Shown piece by piece: positions 8,077 to 14,320 of a stretch of 20,924 nt of DNA; positions within the stretch are counted from its first letter, which is position 1; each line of letters starts with the position of its first letter. The position numbers and the translations under genes were made by a program. The stretch is taken from positions 1-20,924 of the forward strand of contig CAJPOL010000023.1 of the NCBI GenBank assembly GCA_905372265.1, read 5' to 3'. The notes under the pieces are model-generated. The model had not been told where the DNA came from, did no database searches, and saw only the letters and a list, made by a program, of their open reading frames with translations. The stretch is from an uncultured Treponema sp. (lineage in GTDB: Bacteria > Spirochaetota > Spirochaetia > Treponematales > Treponemataceae).

Positions 8077-8105
8077 TTGACAGAATAATAAAGACTGCTT
8101 ATTAT
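8077..8105 (+). promoter_or_regulatory. Near-consensus sigma-70 promoter for the poly-aspartate protein
   Basis: TTGACA (8077-8082), a 17-bp spacer and TATTAT (8100-8105) match the housekeeping consensus at 11 of 12 positions, the best promoter in the window. The predicted start is near 8112, giving a leader of about 62 bases. The leader contains a possible stem CGGCA (8126-8130) / TGCCG (8148-8152) just before the AGGTGG ribosome binding site (8159-8164). Confidence 0.75.
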
Positions 8106-8173
8106 GCAGGCATTTAAACTATAAACGGCACGGGCTTTTCGCAAGGCTGCCGAAACACAGGTGGGTAGTTATT

Positions 8174-8425
8174 ATGAACAAAGAGTATGTTTTTTCTGAA
8201 AATCGTTTTATTTCCGTTGCTCCGTATGATGACGATGATGACTTTGAAGACGATTTTGATGATGATTTCGATGATGACGAATTCAATGATGATTTCGACG
8301 ATGACTTTGAAGACGATTTTGATGATGATGACTTTGACGATGATCTAGATGATGACGATTTTGACAGCGACGATGACTTAGATTATGGCGATGATGATTT
8401 TGACTATAACGATCTTGAAGAATAG
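8174..8425 (+). CDS. Small poly-aspartate protein
   Basis: This is an 83-residue protein of no family I can name. The first 18 residues are ordinary (MNKEYVFSENRFISVAPY). From residue 19 it is almost entirely Asp runs of two to five separated by single Phe, Leu or Tyr with occasional Glu, Asn, Ser or Gly. I count 41 Asp and 7 Glu. There is no signal peptide or membrane segment, so it should be cytoplasmic. The regular spacing of aromatic residues among acids suggests a designed polymer-like tail, for example a DNA mimic, a cation buffer, or a binding tail for a basic protein. All three are inference. AGGTGG nine bases upstream supports the ATG at 8174. It has its own strong promoter and is followed by a long hairpin. 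Confidence 0.8.
   Translation: MNKEYVFSENRFISVAPYDDDDDFEDDFDDDFDDDEFNDDFDDDFEDDFDDDDFDDDLDDDDFDSDDDLDYGDDDFDYNDLEE
8233..8329 (+). repeat. 63-bp-spaced internal duplication in the poly-aspartate gene
   Basis: Bases 8233-8266 recur at 8296-8329 with 33 of 34 positions identical, an offset of exactly 21 codons. The repeat encodes the acidic core around DDFEDDFDDD. The copies keep the frame, which points to in-frame expansion by slippage or recombination in this GAT/GAC-rich tract. Confidence 0.8.
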
Positions 8426-8448
8426 AGTATTTGCTTCTTAGTGCAAGG

Positions 8449-8493
8449 TTTCAAGCGGACATAACAATAGAGCATTGTATGTACGGCTTGAAA
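8449..8493 (+). other. Long imperfect hairpin downstream of the poly-aspartate gene
   Basis: Three stacked helices pair in order: TTTCAAGC/GCTTGAAA (8449-8456, 8486-8493), ACATA/TATGT (8459-8463, 8478-8482) and CAAT/ATTG (8465-8468, 8474-8477), around a 5-base loop. That is 17 base pairs with small internal bulges. There is no T-tract on the plus strand, so this is more likely a 3'-end stabiliser or processing site than a simple terminator. It lies between convergent genes. Confidence 0.6.
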
Positions 8494-8538
8494 AACGCTG
8501 TGATCAGAATGATAACAGCTCCTTTGTACTGTTAAGCG
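8491..8538 (-). terminator. Possible terminator of the rplU-rsfS operon
   Basis: On the minus strand an inner stem AACAG/CTGTT (8529-8533 with 8514-8518) sits within an outer CGCT/AGCG pair (8535-8538 with 8496-8499), followed by five T residues (8491-8495 as A on the plus strand). The internal loop is large and asymmetric, so the call is weak, but the position downstream of rsfS fits. Confidence 0.35.
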
Positions 8539-8572
8539 CTATAAAAAATGTTAATTTTCAAAGATGTCCCAG

Positions 8573-8920
8573 TCATACAAGCAGATTGGGGCTATCATAC
8601 CATAACCGTTCCAAATCGTAAAACTTCCGCGCTGTCGGGCTCATGAGGTGGATAACAAGCGAACCGAAGTCTAACAGCTTCCATTCATCGCCGTCAGAGC
8701 TTTTTCTAATAGTATGATATTTCTCTATCTGTAGATATTTTGCTGCTTCCATTACTTTGTCCGTAAGTCCGCCTGCATGCCGTGCACTTGATACAGTTGC
8801 AATAACAAAAAAATCCGTCCAAATATGCGCAGGGCGTAAGTCCAATACGACAACATCTTCCGCTTTCTGTTCACGCAGAAGTTCTCCTAATTGCAAAGCC
8901 GCTTGTTCAAAAACACTCAT
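8573..8920 (-). CDS. rsfS: Ribosomal silencing factor RsfS
   Basis: RsfS (Iojap/DUF143 family) binds ribosomal protein uL14 on the large subunit and blocks subunit joining in stationary phase or starvation. The 115-residue length is normal. Family features visible are the VVLDLRPAHIWTDFFVIAT strand-helix near residues 24-42, and the C-terminal block DEWKLLDFGSLVIHLMSP followed by ARKFYDLERLW. The start has AGAGG upstream. It is the last gene of the rplU-to-rsfS operon, 12 bases after the LCP stop. Confidence 0.95.
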   Translation of the reverse strand: MSVFEQAALQLGELLREQKAEDVVVLDLRPAHIWTDFFVIATVSSARHAGGLTDKVMEAAKYLQIEKYHTIRKSSDGDEWKLLDFGSLVIHLMSPTARKFYDLERLWYDSPNLLV

Positions 8921-8932
8921 AGTATATTCCTC

Positions 8933-10126
8933 TTATTTTTTCGATTTTACCGTATAACCGTTAAAATCTTTGCCTAATATTAATGTAAAGTCAACATTCG
9001 ATTCGCTTCCGGTTTGTTCTGACCCGATCTGAGCCGATTCGATTTGTTCGCACCGTACTACTTGCGCAACAATTTTCGCAACGGCCTCATTACCAATTCG
9101 ATCAATGAGAACGGTTTGCTCAACCCCCGTTTGAGGGGCATTGCCGACGCGAATAACATCATATCCGAAACTTTGATAGAGTTCCGATGCTGTTCTGGCA
9201 AGACCATTTATATCGGTTCCGTTCAATACCTCAAGCGCATAAACACGTTCCAAAGTTGCACCTTCTTCCGAAGCCAGCGCTGCAAGCGTTTGTCCGATAA
9301 TCTCTTTAATCTGCTGTCCGTCGCGAAAGGGAAACAACAGCTCTTTCGAGTCTACCAGCCGTATCGAGCCTGTTAAACGTTGAGGTACCAATCGCTCGGA
9401 ATCGATTTTACACAAGTAATTGAGCAGCTGTTTGAAATCGCTGCCGGAAACATTCCCGTGTAAAAGCGGTGCAAGCACATGAAACTGATCTTTTTCGAGC
9501 ATTTCGGGATGTTCATATAAACTGCGTAACAGAGCGAGCACTCCCTTTTGCTTTCGGGAAACCGCTTCCCCTTCAGCATCGTTTTCGTTTGTATACAGAA
9601 AGTAATTGCGGGTTTTATCACCGTCAAGCAGTATCGATCCGGACGGTAGTAGTATTTTGCCGTACTCTTCGGACGTAAAATCAACTGATGAGGGGATAAA
9701 TACCGATATACCGCCGAGTAAATCCGTTAAATGGCTGAACTCTTCCAGACTGCATACAATATAGAAAGGAATATCGATACCGCTCAGTTTTTCAATTTCT
9801 TTCTTATATTCTTCAGGCCCCTTTTCAGTGTACAGAGCGCCGATACCGTCAGTCCGCCCTGCATGTCCCAGCTGCGGTAGGATAAGACCGGTATTTGCCG
9901 GAATGTCGAACATAGCGGCACGCCGCGTTTGCGGATAGTGTGCGATAATATTGGTGGATAACGGAATGTTGTCCTGCTCGATGATGAACAGTACTTTTAA
10001 AAGTTTATCATCCGAAAGTGAGGCCATAACAGCGTCTGTTTTTAGATTACGAACAATAATAATTCCCACCGGAAGTAATAATACGAGGATAAGGAGTAAA
10101 AAAATAATATTCTTTCCGTCTTTCAT
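8933..10126 (-). CDS. LytR-CpsA-Psr (LCP) family protein with LytR_C domain
   Basis: This is a 397-residue protein with a short cytoplasmic start, one membrane segment (about 7-26), an extracytoplasmic LCP-like domain (about 40-250) and a C-terminal LytR_C domain (about 305-380, with VLNGTDINGLA). LCP proteins transfer undecaprenyl-linked polymers to peptidoglycan or proteins in Gram-positives. The LCP part is divergent but keeps LTDLLGGISVFIP, the GSILLDGD segment and the D-x(4-6)-SRKQKG helix resembling the family's D..R..RQ. The ATG at 10126 has a strong GGAGGAGG site upstream and overlaps the yqeK stop in the ATGA manner. An in-frame start at 10189 would lie inside yqeK. The C-terminus contains short Ser/Glu/Gln-rich repeats. 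The polymer it transfers is unknown. Confidence 0.8.
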   Translation of the reverse strand: MKDGKNIIFLLLILVLLLPVGIIIVRNLKTDAVMASLSDDKLLKVLFIIEQDNIPLSTNIIAHYPQTRRAAMFDIPANTGLILPQLGHAGRTDGIGALYTEKGPEEYKKEIEKLSGIDIPFYIVCSLEEFSHLTDLLGGISVFIPSSVDFTSEEYGKILLPSGSILLDGDKTRNYFLYTNENDAEGEAVSRKQKGVLALLRSLYEHPEMLEKDQFHVLAPLLHGNVSGSDFKQLLNYLCKIDSERLVPQRLTGSIRLVDSKELLFPFRDGQQIKEIIGQTLAALASEEGATLERVYALEVLNGTDINGLARTASELYQSFGYDVIRVGNAPQTGVEQTVLIDRIGNEAVAKIVAQVVRCEQIESAQIGSEQTGSESNVDFTLILGKDFNGYTVKSKK

Positions 10127-10737
10127 CTCGGCCTCCTCCGCATCAGTTCGGTGTTTTGTTTCATCCGTGAGGCGGTTTTGTAGGTGCATGATTGTACGCT
10201 TTGCCCTTTTTTTTTCACAAAGGCAATTACCTCTGTAATGACCTCATAGAACAATGCATCAAGAGATAAAGCAGCTGCCTTTTCCCGTAAAGCATCGCAG
10301 TTTTTTCTTCCGGGCTCGATTTTATCGGCAATATAGAGAATCTTTCCGACCGTATCAAATTTTGCCGAAGCAGAGGTGTGGCAGCGCACTGCACGTAACA
10401 GTGATTTTTTATGAATGCCGTATCGTGTTTGTAAAAACACTGCTGCGGCACGTCCATGGAGTAACTCGGTATTATTCCGCTCTTCTTCAGAGACCCGTTG
10501 CCCATCCCGCTGTACTATACGGAGTAAAGAAGCGATCGGTATTTCTTTACAGGCATCATGCGAGATGCCGGCAAGATAGCAGAGCCGCTGCAGTCTGCGG
10601 CTATATCCATAATGCTGCGCCAATTCTTCTGCAAAGATGGCAACCCGTACGGAGTGCTCGTAGCGGAAGCGGGAAAGGTGAGTGCGGGTATAACCGCTTA
10701 TTTCCGTGATGCATTTTTCTATCCATGCGTCAGTCAT
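10123..10737 (-). CDS. yqeK: YqeK-type HD-domain Ap4A hydrolase
   Basis: YqeK proteins are metal-dependent HD-domain enzymes that split diadenosine tetraphosphate symmetrically into two ADP. The 204-residue product shows the expected metal ligands: H28 in RYEHS, H60-D61 in ISHDACKE, H94 in LLHG, H120 in RCHT, and D138 in the signature YIADKIEPGR. The ATG at 10737 was chosen because it puts the HD fold at the N-terminus and overlaps the nadD stop by 8 bases. The frame is open further upstream but that part is nadD read in another frame. The nadD-yqeK pairing is common in bacteria. Confidence 0.92.
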   Translation of the reverse strand: MTDAWIEKCITEISGYTRTHLSRFRYEHSVRVAIFAEELAQHYGYSRRLQRLCYLAGISHDACKEIPIASLLRIVQRDGQRVSEEERNNTELLHGRAAAVFLQTRYGIHKKSLLRAVRCHTSASAKFDTVGKILYIADKIEPGRKNCDALREKAAALSLDALFYEVITEVIAFVKKKGQSVQSCTYKTASRMKQNTELMRRRPR

Positions 10738-11302
10738 ATAATGTATGTTCTCTAATATACGAGTATACCGCAGGAGGGACAAGATAACGCCAGCTTTTTT
10801 TTTCTTGTATTGCCGCTCGTATTCCGCTTGAAGAAACCGGTAGAACTGCATTACCGAGCGCTTTATGCGGAAAAGGCACACTGCTTGCCGGTACGCCGAA
10901 GCGCTGGCCAACGATAATATCGGCATACTGCGGTATTGCATCAGCCTCATGCCAACGGGCAAAATCTGCGACCAAATCATCGCCGATAATCAGTCCGATT
11001 TTTCCCTCACAGAGAGGATATTTTTCTTTTAAGAATCGCAGCGTGTCGATTGTGTACGAAACGCCTTGCCGGGAAATTTCACAGTGTTCGCAATAAAAAG
11101 ACGGATTACCGGCAATAGCACGTTCGATCATGGCTGCTCTGTCGTGAGGTGTTGCTCCCTCATGACCGTGTTTAAACGGCGATACATACGCCGGAACAAA
11201 AGCAACAGTATCATAGCCGTAATTGCAGCACACCGAATCGGCGAGCATTAAGTGGCCGATATGGATAGGATTATAGGATCCGCCGAGAACGGCTAATCTC
11301 AT
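10730..11302 (-). CDS. nadD: Nicotinate-nucleotide adenylyltransferase NadD
   Basis: NadD joins ATP and nicotinate mononucleotide to form deamido-NAD, an essential step of NAD synthesis. The 190-residue length is typical. The nucleotidyltransferase motif GGSYNPIHIGH (7-17) carries the two catalytic histidines H14 and H17. SYTIDTL, the IGDDL motif and the C-terminal PVSSSGIR motif are all present. Its ATG overlaps the obg stop by 4 bases (ATGA), and its own stop lies inside yqeK. Confidence 0.95.
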   Translation of the reverse strand: MRLAVLGGSYNPIHIGHLMLADSVCCNYGYDTVAFVPAYVSPFKHGHEGATPHDRAAMIERAIAGNPSFYCEHCEISRQGVSYTIDTLRFLKEKYPLCEGKIGLIIGDDLVADFARWHEADAIPQYADIIVGQRFGVPASSVPFPHKALGNAVLPVSSSGIRAAIQEKKSWRYLVPPAVYSYIREHTLYD

Positions 11303-12438
11303 CTCCTGCCTCTCCGCTTACGGCTTAAACTCACTGTAGCTCCAAAGCCGTCCTGCTGTTCATACACAGGATCTTCCAGTTCCGCATGCATAAAGTTTTC
11401 GGTTTCCTGCACCTGATGCGCAGGGCAAGCAGGCATACCCTCAGCTGCGAGCTCTGCAACCAATGCAGTAAATGTGTCCCGTACTTCTTCTAACCCCCAG
11501 CGGTTAAAAACTGAAATTCCAAGCACCGGTACATCGGGCAGCTTCTGTTTTAGTTCCTGCAGCCGCTCTTTTGTACCGTCAATATCAAGTTTTGTGGCAA
11601 TAACAACCCGCTTTTTTTCTGCGAGTTCGGCGGAATAGGCTGACAGTTCACCGCAGAGGGTGTCATAGGCTGTTAAATAAGTATCGTCCGAAAGATCAAT
11701 AAGAAATGCCAACCCCGCTGTCCGCGAAATATGTTTTAAAAAGCGGAGGCCTAAGCCGATTCCTTCGGAAGCTCCTTCTAAAATACCCGGTATGTCGGCA
11801 ATGATAATATCCTGTTCATCATCAACGCGGAGCACTCCCAAATTGGGAATTTTAGTAGTGAAAGGGTAGGGCGCTATTTTTGGCCGTGCATTAGTGAAAA
11901 AGTCGAGCAATGAAGATTTTCCGGCATTCGGAAATCCGACTAAACCTATATCGGCAATAATATTCAACTCTATTCTGATACGGCGGGTTTTGCCCTCTTG
12001 TCCGGGCAAAGCTGTCTGCGGAGCTTGATTAGTCGACGTTTTAAAATGGCAATTTCCCCATCCGCCGTTCCCGCCGCTTAAAAAGAGCGTCTGTCCTTCA
12101 TTTTGATCGCCGAAATCGTAAAGGAGTTCTCCCGATGCTTCATCTTTAATAATACAGCCCGGCGGTAACGGAATAATACAGTCGGCGCCTTTTGCCCCAA
12201 AGCGGCGGGAGCCTTGTCCGTCCAATCCGTTCTTTGCCCGTAATATCCTCCTATGGCGCAAGTGAACTAGGGTGCGCATGTTCCGTTTGATCTCAAACAG
12301 CACGTCCCCGCCGCGTCCGCCGTCTCCGCCTGCTGGCCCGCCTTTTGGTACGTATTTTTCGCGCCGGAAAGCGATGCAGCCGTTCCCGCCTTTTCCTGAT
12401 GAGACTTCAATAACAGCCTCATCCGCAAATTGAATCAT
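11299..12438 (-). CDS. obg: Obg/CgtA GTPase
   Basis: Obg is an essential GTPase for 50S subunit maturation and stress signalling. The 379-residue product has the glycine-rich Obg fold (about 1-158), then a G domain with G1 GFPNAGKS (168-175), the switch region YPFTTKIPNLG, G3 DIPG (215-218) and G4 at TKLD (282-285). G4 reads TKLD where NKxD is usual, a variant known in other GTPases. The C-terminal tail is short and basic, ending in SRKRRGRR, rather than a full OCT domain. AAGGAAA about ten bases upstream of the ATG acts as ribosome binding site. The gene begins only 18 bases past the T-tract of a strong terminator. Confidence 0.95.
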   Translation of the reverse strand: MIQFADEAVIEVSSGKGGNGCIAFRREKYVPKGGPAGGDGGRGGDVLFEIKRNMRTLVHLRHRRILRAKNGLDGQGSRRFGAKGADCIIPLPPGCIIKDEASGELLYDFGDQNEGQTLFLSGGNGGWGNCHFKTSTNQAPQTALPGQEGKTRRIRIELNIIADIGLVGFPNAGKSSLLDFFTNARPKIAPYPFTTKIPNLGVLRVDDEQDIIIADIPGILEGASEGIGLGLRFLKHISRTAGLAFLIDLSDDTYLTAYDTLCGELSAYSAELAEKKRVVIATKLDIDGTKERLQELKQKLPDVPVLGISVFNRWGLEEVRDTFTALVAELAAEGMPACPAHQVQETENFMHAELEDPVYEQQDGFGATVSLSRKRRGRR

Positions 12439-12456
12439 GGTGATGTATTTCCTTCG

Positions 12457-12482
12457 AAAAAAAAGCCGGCATAAGCCGGCTT
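12457..12482 (-). terminator. Strong intrinsic terminator between rpmA and obg
   Basis: On the minus strand an 8-bp perfect stem (AAGCCGGC / GCCGGCTT) with a TTAT loop is followed by a run of eight T residues, seen as A at 12457-12464. It should end most transcripts from the rplU promoter before obg, unless read-through or antitermination occurs. Confidence 0.9.
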
Positions 12483-12491
12483 CACAGGGTA

Positions 12492-12574
12492 CCTCTAAAA
12501 ACTTGGTTAGATTTTGAAAGATACCCGACGAGTTTTGAGGTTAATCCTTAAAAAGTAATAATATATCTCAAAAC
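12492..12574 (-). promoter_or_regulatory. Mutually exclusive pairing segments upstream of the obg terminator
   Basis: Read on the minus strand, segment A (GTTTTGAG, 12567-12574) can pair perfectly with segment B (CTCAAAAC, 12532-12539). Segment B extended to ten bases (12531-12540) can instead pair with segment C (12492-12503) with one 2-base bulge. The two helices exclude each other and lie just before the terminator, which is an attenuator-like layout. No protein or metabolite ligand can be named. Confidence 0.4.
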
Positions 12575-12587
12575 ATCGCAAATAAGT

Positions 12588-12839
12588 CTATTGTTGCGTT
12601 ACGGACGCTAAATGTCTGCCTTTCCGGTAGTGATACTTCACTACGCCGTCGGCAGTTGCAAACAAAGTATCATCCTTTCCGCGTCCTACATTGTCGCCGG
12701 GATGGATAGGCGTTCCGCGCTGGCGGACTAAAATCGAACCGGCTCTTACGTTTTGTCCGCCGTATACTTTAACGCCTAAATATTTCGGATTCGAATCGCG
12801 CCCGTTTTTTGCACCGCTGCCGCCTCTTTTCCGTGCCAT
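12588..12839 (-). CDS. rpmA: Ribosomal protein bL27
   Basis: bL27 reaches the peptidyl-transferase centre of the 50S subunit. The 83-residue product has the family core GRDSNPKYLGVKVYGGQ, then a RAGSILVRQRGTP segment and VGRGKDDTLFA. It starts MARKRGGSGAKNGRD with no N-terminal extension. The three codons before the three sense codons upstream of ATG are stops, so no longer form can be made. An AGGAGG site (12845-12850) lies five bases upstream. It sits between prp and a terminator, in the usual rplU-prp-rpmA order. Confidence 0.97.
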   Translation of the reverse strand: MARKRGGSGAKNGRDSNPKYLGVKVYGGQNVRAGSILVRQRGTPIHPGDNVGRGKDDTLFATADGVVKYHYRKGRHLASVTQQ

Positions 12840-12858
12840 AGTAGCCTCCTCATTATTA

Positions 12859-12877
12859 GGTAAGCGTTCCGCTTACC
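12859..12877 (-). other. Perfect hairpin at the prp/rpmA junction
   Basis: GGTAAGCG and CGCTTACC form a perfect 8-bp stem with a GAA triloop on the minus strand. The structure contains the prp stop codon and ends 8 bases before the rpmA AGGAGG site. There is no T-tract, so it is probably an intercistronic stability or processing element rather than a terminator. Confidence 0.6.
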
Positions 12878-13196
12878 GATCTATCTTTTTGCATTGAATT
12901 GCTTGCGGATATTCCTTTTGTAAAGAAGAAATCCCAAGCCATAAAAACTCAGCTGCATACTGTAACCGCGCTGTTTGGCTTTCAGCATAGTGCACCACGG
13001 TAAAGGATAGCAGCCCTCGTTGTTCAGCCGTGATTTTCGACTGTATGTCTGCAAGAGCCTGCACCGTCGTCCGCAACAGCGCTGTTACGGCAGCGCATAC
13101 AATATCATGTCCTTTTAGTCCGCAGTACGCATGACCGTCGGCTTCAAAAGAAAGAAGCCGCTTTTGCTCATCAAGTTCCAAAAGGACTTGTATCAT
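12873..13196 (-). CDS. prp: Prp-type ribosomal-processing cysteine protease (YsxB family)
   Basis: In Firmicutes Prp cleaves a nine-residue extension from bL27. The 107-residue product keeps the catalytic pair of the family: the histidine of GHAYCG (H22) and the cysteine of DIVCAAV (C34), with the spacing of the characterised enzyme. The ATG at 13196 is preferred over a TTG one codon upstream. It follows the rplU stop by 8 bases. An AGGTG lies rather far upstream, inside the end of rplU. The L27 encoded next door has no cleavable extension, so the substrate here is an open question. Confidence 0.88.
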   Translation of the reverse strand: MIQVLLELDEQKRLLSFEADGHAYCGLKGHDIVCAAVTALLRTTVQALADIQSKITAEQRGLLSFTVVHYAESQTARLQYAAEFLWLGISSLQKEYPQAIQCKKIDR

Positions 13197-13204
13197 CAAT
13201 ACTA

Positions 13205-13519
13205 TTATACACCTGTAATCGAATTGACGGTTAAATAAGTATAATGCTGCCGATGTCCGATTGTCCGGTGGTAATCTTTCTTGCTTTTGTATTTATACAC
13301 GATAATCTTCTTATCACGTATACTTTCTTCAACAGTAGCCGAAACTTTTACTCCTGCTACATAGGGAGTTCCAACCGCTGTTTTGCCGTCATTGCTCACC
13401 AATAAAACCGTATCGATATCGATTGCCGTTCCCTGCGGTTCATTGATTTTATCCACAAGTATCTTTGAACCCTGCTCGGCTTTATACTGTTTGCCTTTAT
13501 ATTCAAAAAGTACGTACAT
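13205..13519 (-). CDS. rplU: Ribosomal protein bL21
   Basis: bL21 binds 23S rRNA in the large subunit. The 104-residue product has the family start MYVLFEYKGKQYKAEQG, the central VLLVSNDGKTAVGTPYV strand pair and the C-terminal basic block YKYKSKKDYHRTIGHRQHYT. GAGG lies upstream of the ATG. It is the first gene of the operon, behind a good promoter and a leader of about 125 bases. Confidence 0.97.
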   Translation of the reverse strand: MYVLFEYKGKQYKAEQGSKILVDKINEPQGTAIDIDTVLLVSNDGKTAVGTPYVAGVKVSATVEESIRDKKIIVYKYKSKKDYHRTIGHRQHYTYLTVNSITGV

Positions 13520-13644
13520 AACAACCTCTGTTTTGTTTTACGGAATGATGCTTTTACTGAAAAGAAAAAGCTTTCCATTTTTACTGCCTTGCACGATAAC
13601 ATGCGAACGGGGTGCATATCATCAATGCTTTTCTAAATAATTAG
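13520..13644 (-). promoter_or_regulatory. Leader of the rplU operon, candidate structured region
   Basis: The predicted 5' untranslated region is about 125 bases. Pairings visible on the minus strand include TGCAC with GTGCA around a long loop, and GCTTTT with AAAAGC near the ribosome binding site. L21 operons often carry autoregulatory leaders, but I cannot match this one to a known leader class. Confidence 0.35.
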
Positions 13645-13650
13645 TGACAG

Positions 13651-13680
13651 AATATATCATAAAACAATCATATACGTCAA
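13651..13680 (-). promoter_or_regulatory. Promoter of the rplU-prp-rpmA operon
   Basis: On the minus strand TTGACG (13675-13680), an 18-bp spacer and TATATT (13651-13656) form a good sigma-70 promoter. The predicted start is near 13644. Confidence 0.75.
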
Positions 13681-13850
13681 GCAATTACAAAGGGGATTCA
13701 CGAAAACCGATTTTTTAATCTGAGTGTGACCGGCGGTTGCCTAAGCCTTTTAGCAATGGTGATCATGGAATCATTAAAATTGGTATATAAAAAATCAGGT
13801 GAGTTCACTCATACCGTATCGTACGGCAAAACCTAAGACCGTGTGAGGAA

Positions 13851-13879
13851 TTGATTTTTTTTAGAAGATAGATTAGTAT
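13851..13879 (+). promoter_or_regulatory. Promoter of the five-gene malQ operon
   Basis: TTGATT (13851-13856), a 17-bp spacer and TAGTAT (13874-13879) suit a housekeeping promoter. Transcription would begin near 13886, exactly at a perfect 7-bp hairpin (AGAGAAT 13886-13892, ATTCTCT 13898-13904) that precedes the AGGGGAG ribosome binding site. Confidence 0.6.
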
Positions 13880-13917
13880 AAGAAAAGAGAATACGGCATT
13901 CTCTACAGGGGAGCCCT

Positions 13918-14316
13918 ATGTTACCGTTTTACTATTTATCCGTTACCACAAACCTTATTATGGGATTGATACTGGTATTTTCAAACAAAAATACCGAAGA
14001 ATACAACGTAAAATATCCGTTTTTGAAAGACCCGACTTTTTTACTTGTCCTCTTTATTTTTGCAGGAATTTCTGCCGTGCTGAAACTGCTGAGCCCTGTT
14101 CCGGGCAGTATCGGTTTTATCGGCGATATGCTCCCTGCGCTTTCAGGCGGTTTAGGCTGTATTGCCTTTTTTGACCGCTGGGCTAAAGCTGCCGAATCGC
14201 AGCAAACCTTACCTTCTTTTTTTGAAAAACTGCTCGAATTTGAACAATTTATCGGCTTTTTCTGTCTGATCGCCGGTACTGCACATCTGCTGTTCTCGCA
14301 GGCGGTGTTGCTATAG
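13918..14316 (+). CDS. Small multi-pass membrane protein, function unknown
   Basis: The 132-residue product has about four hydrophobic segments: near residues 5-22, 41-58, 66-85 and 112-131. They are linked by short charged loops (SNKNTEEYN, DRWAKAAESQ). I do not recognise the family. AGGGGAG upstream fixes the ATG. It is the first gene of the operon and is followed after 4 bases by the Nudix gene. This kind of short integral protein is often conserved only within treponemes, but that is inference. Confidence 0.8.
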   Translation: MLPFYYLSVTTNLIMGLILVFSNKNTEEYNVKYPFLKDPTFLLVLFIFAGISAVLKLLSPVPGSIGFIGDMLPALSGGLGCIAFFDRWAKAAESQQTLPSFFEKLLEFEQFIGFFCLIAGTAHLLFSQAVLL

Positions 14317-14320
14317 CTTT

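Noticed and set aside
8205..8420. GAT/GAC tract as a possible non-coding microsatellite
   Set aside because: The tract keeps one open frame with a good start, ribosome binding site and promoter, so coding is the simpler explanation.
10738..10980. Upstream in-frame extension of yqeK adding about 81 residues
   Set aside because: The extension is nadD read in another frame, and the HD fold begins after the ATG at 10737.
13662..13836. Open frame of about 57 codons (with an ATG at 13756) in the gap between the rplU promoter and the malQ-operon promoter
   Set aside because: It overlaps the rplU promoter on the other strand, has no ribosome binding site, and matches nothing I recognise. It could be a decayed gene end but there is no positive evidence.
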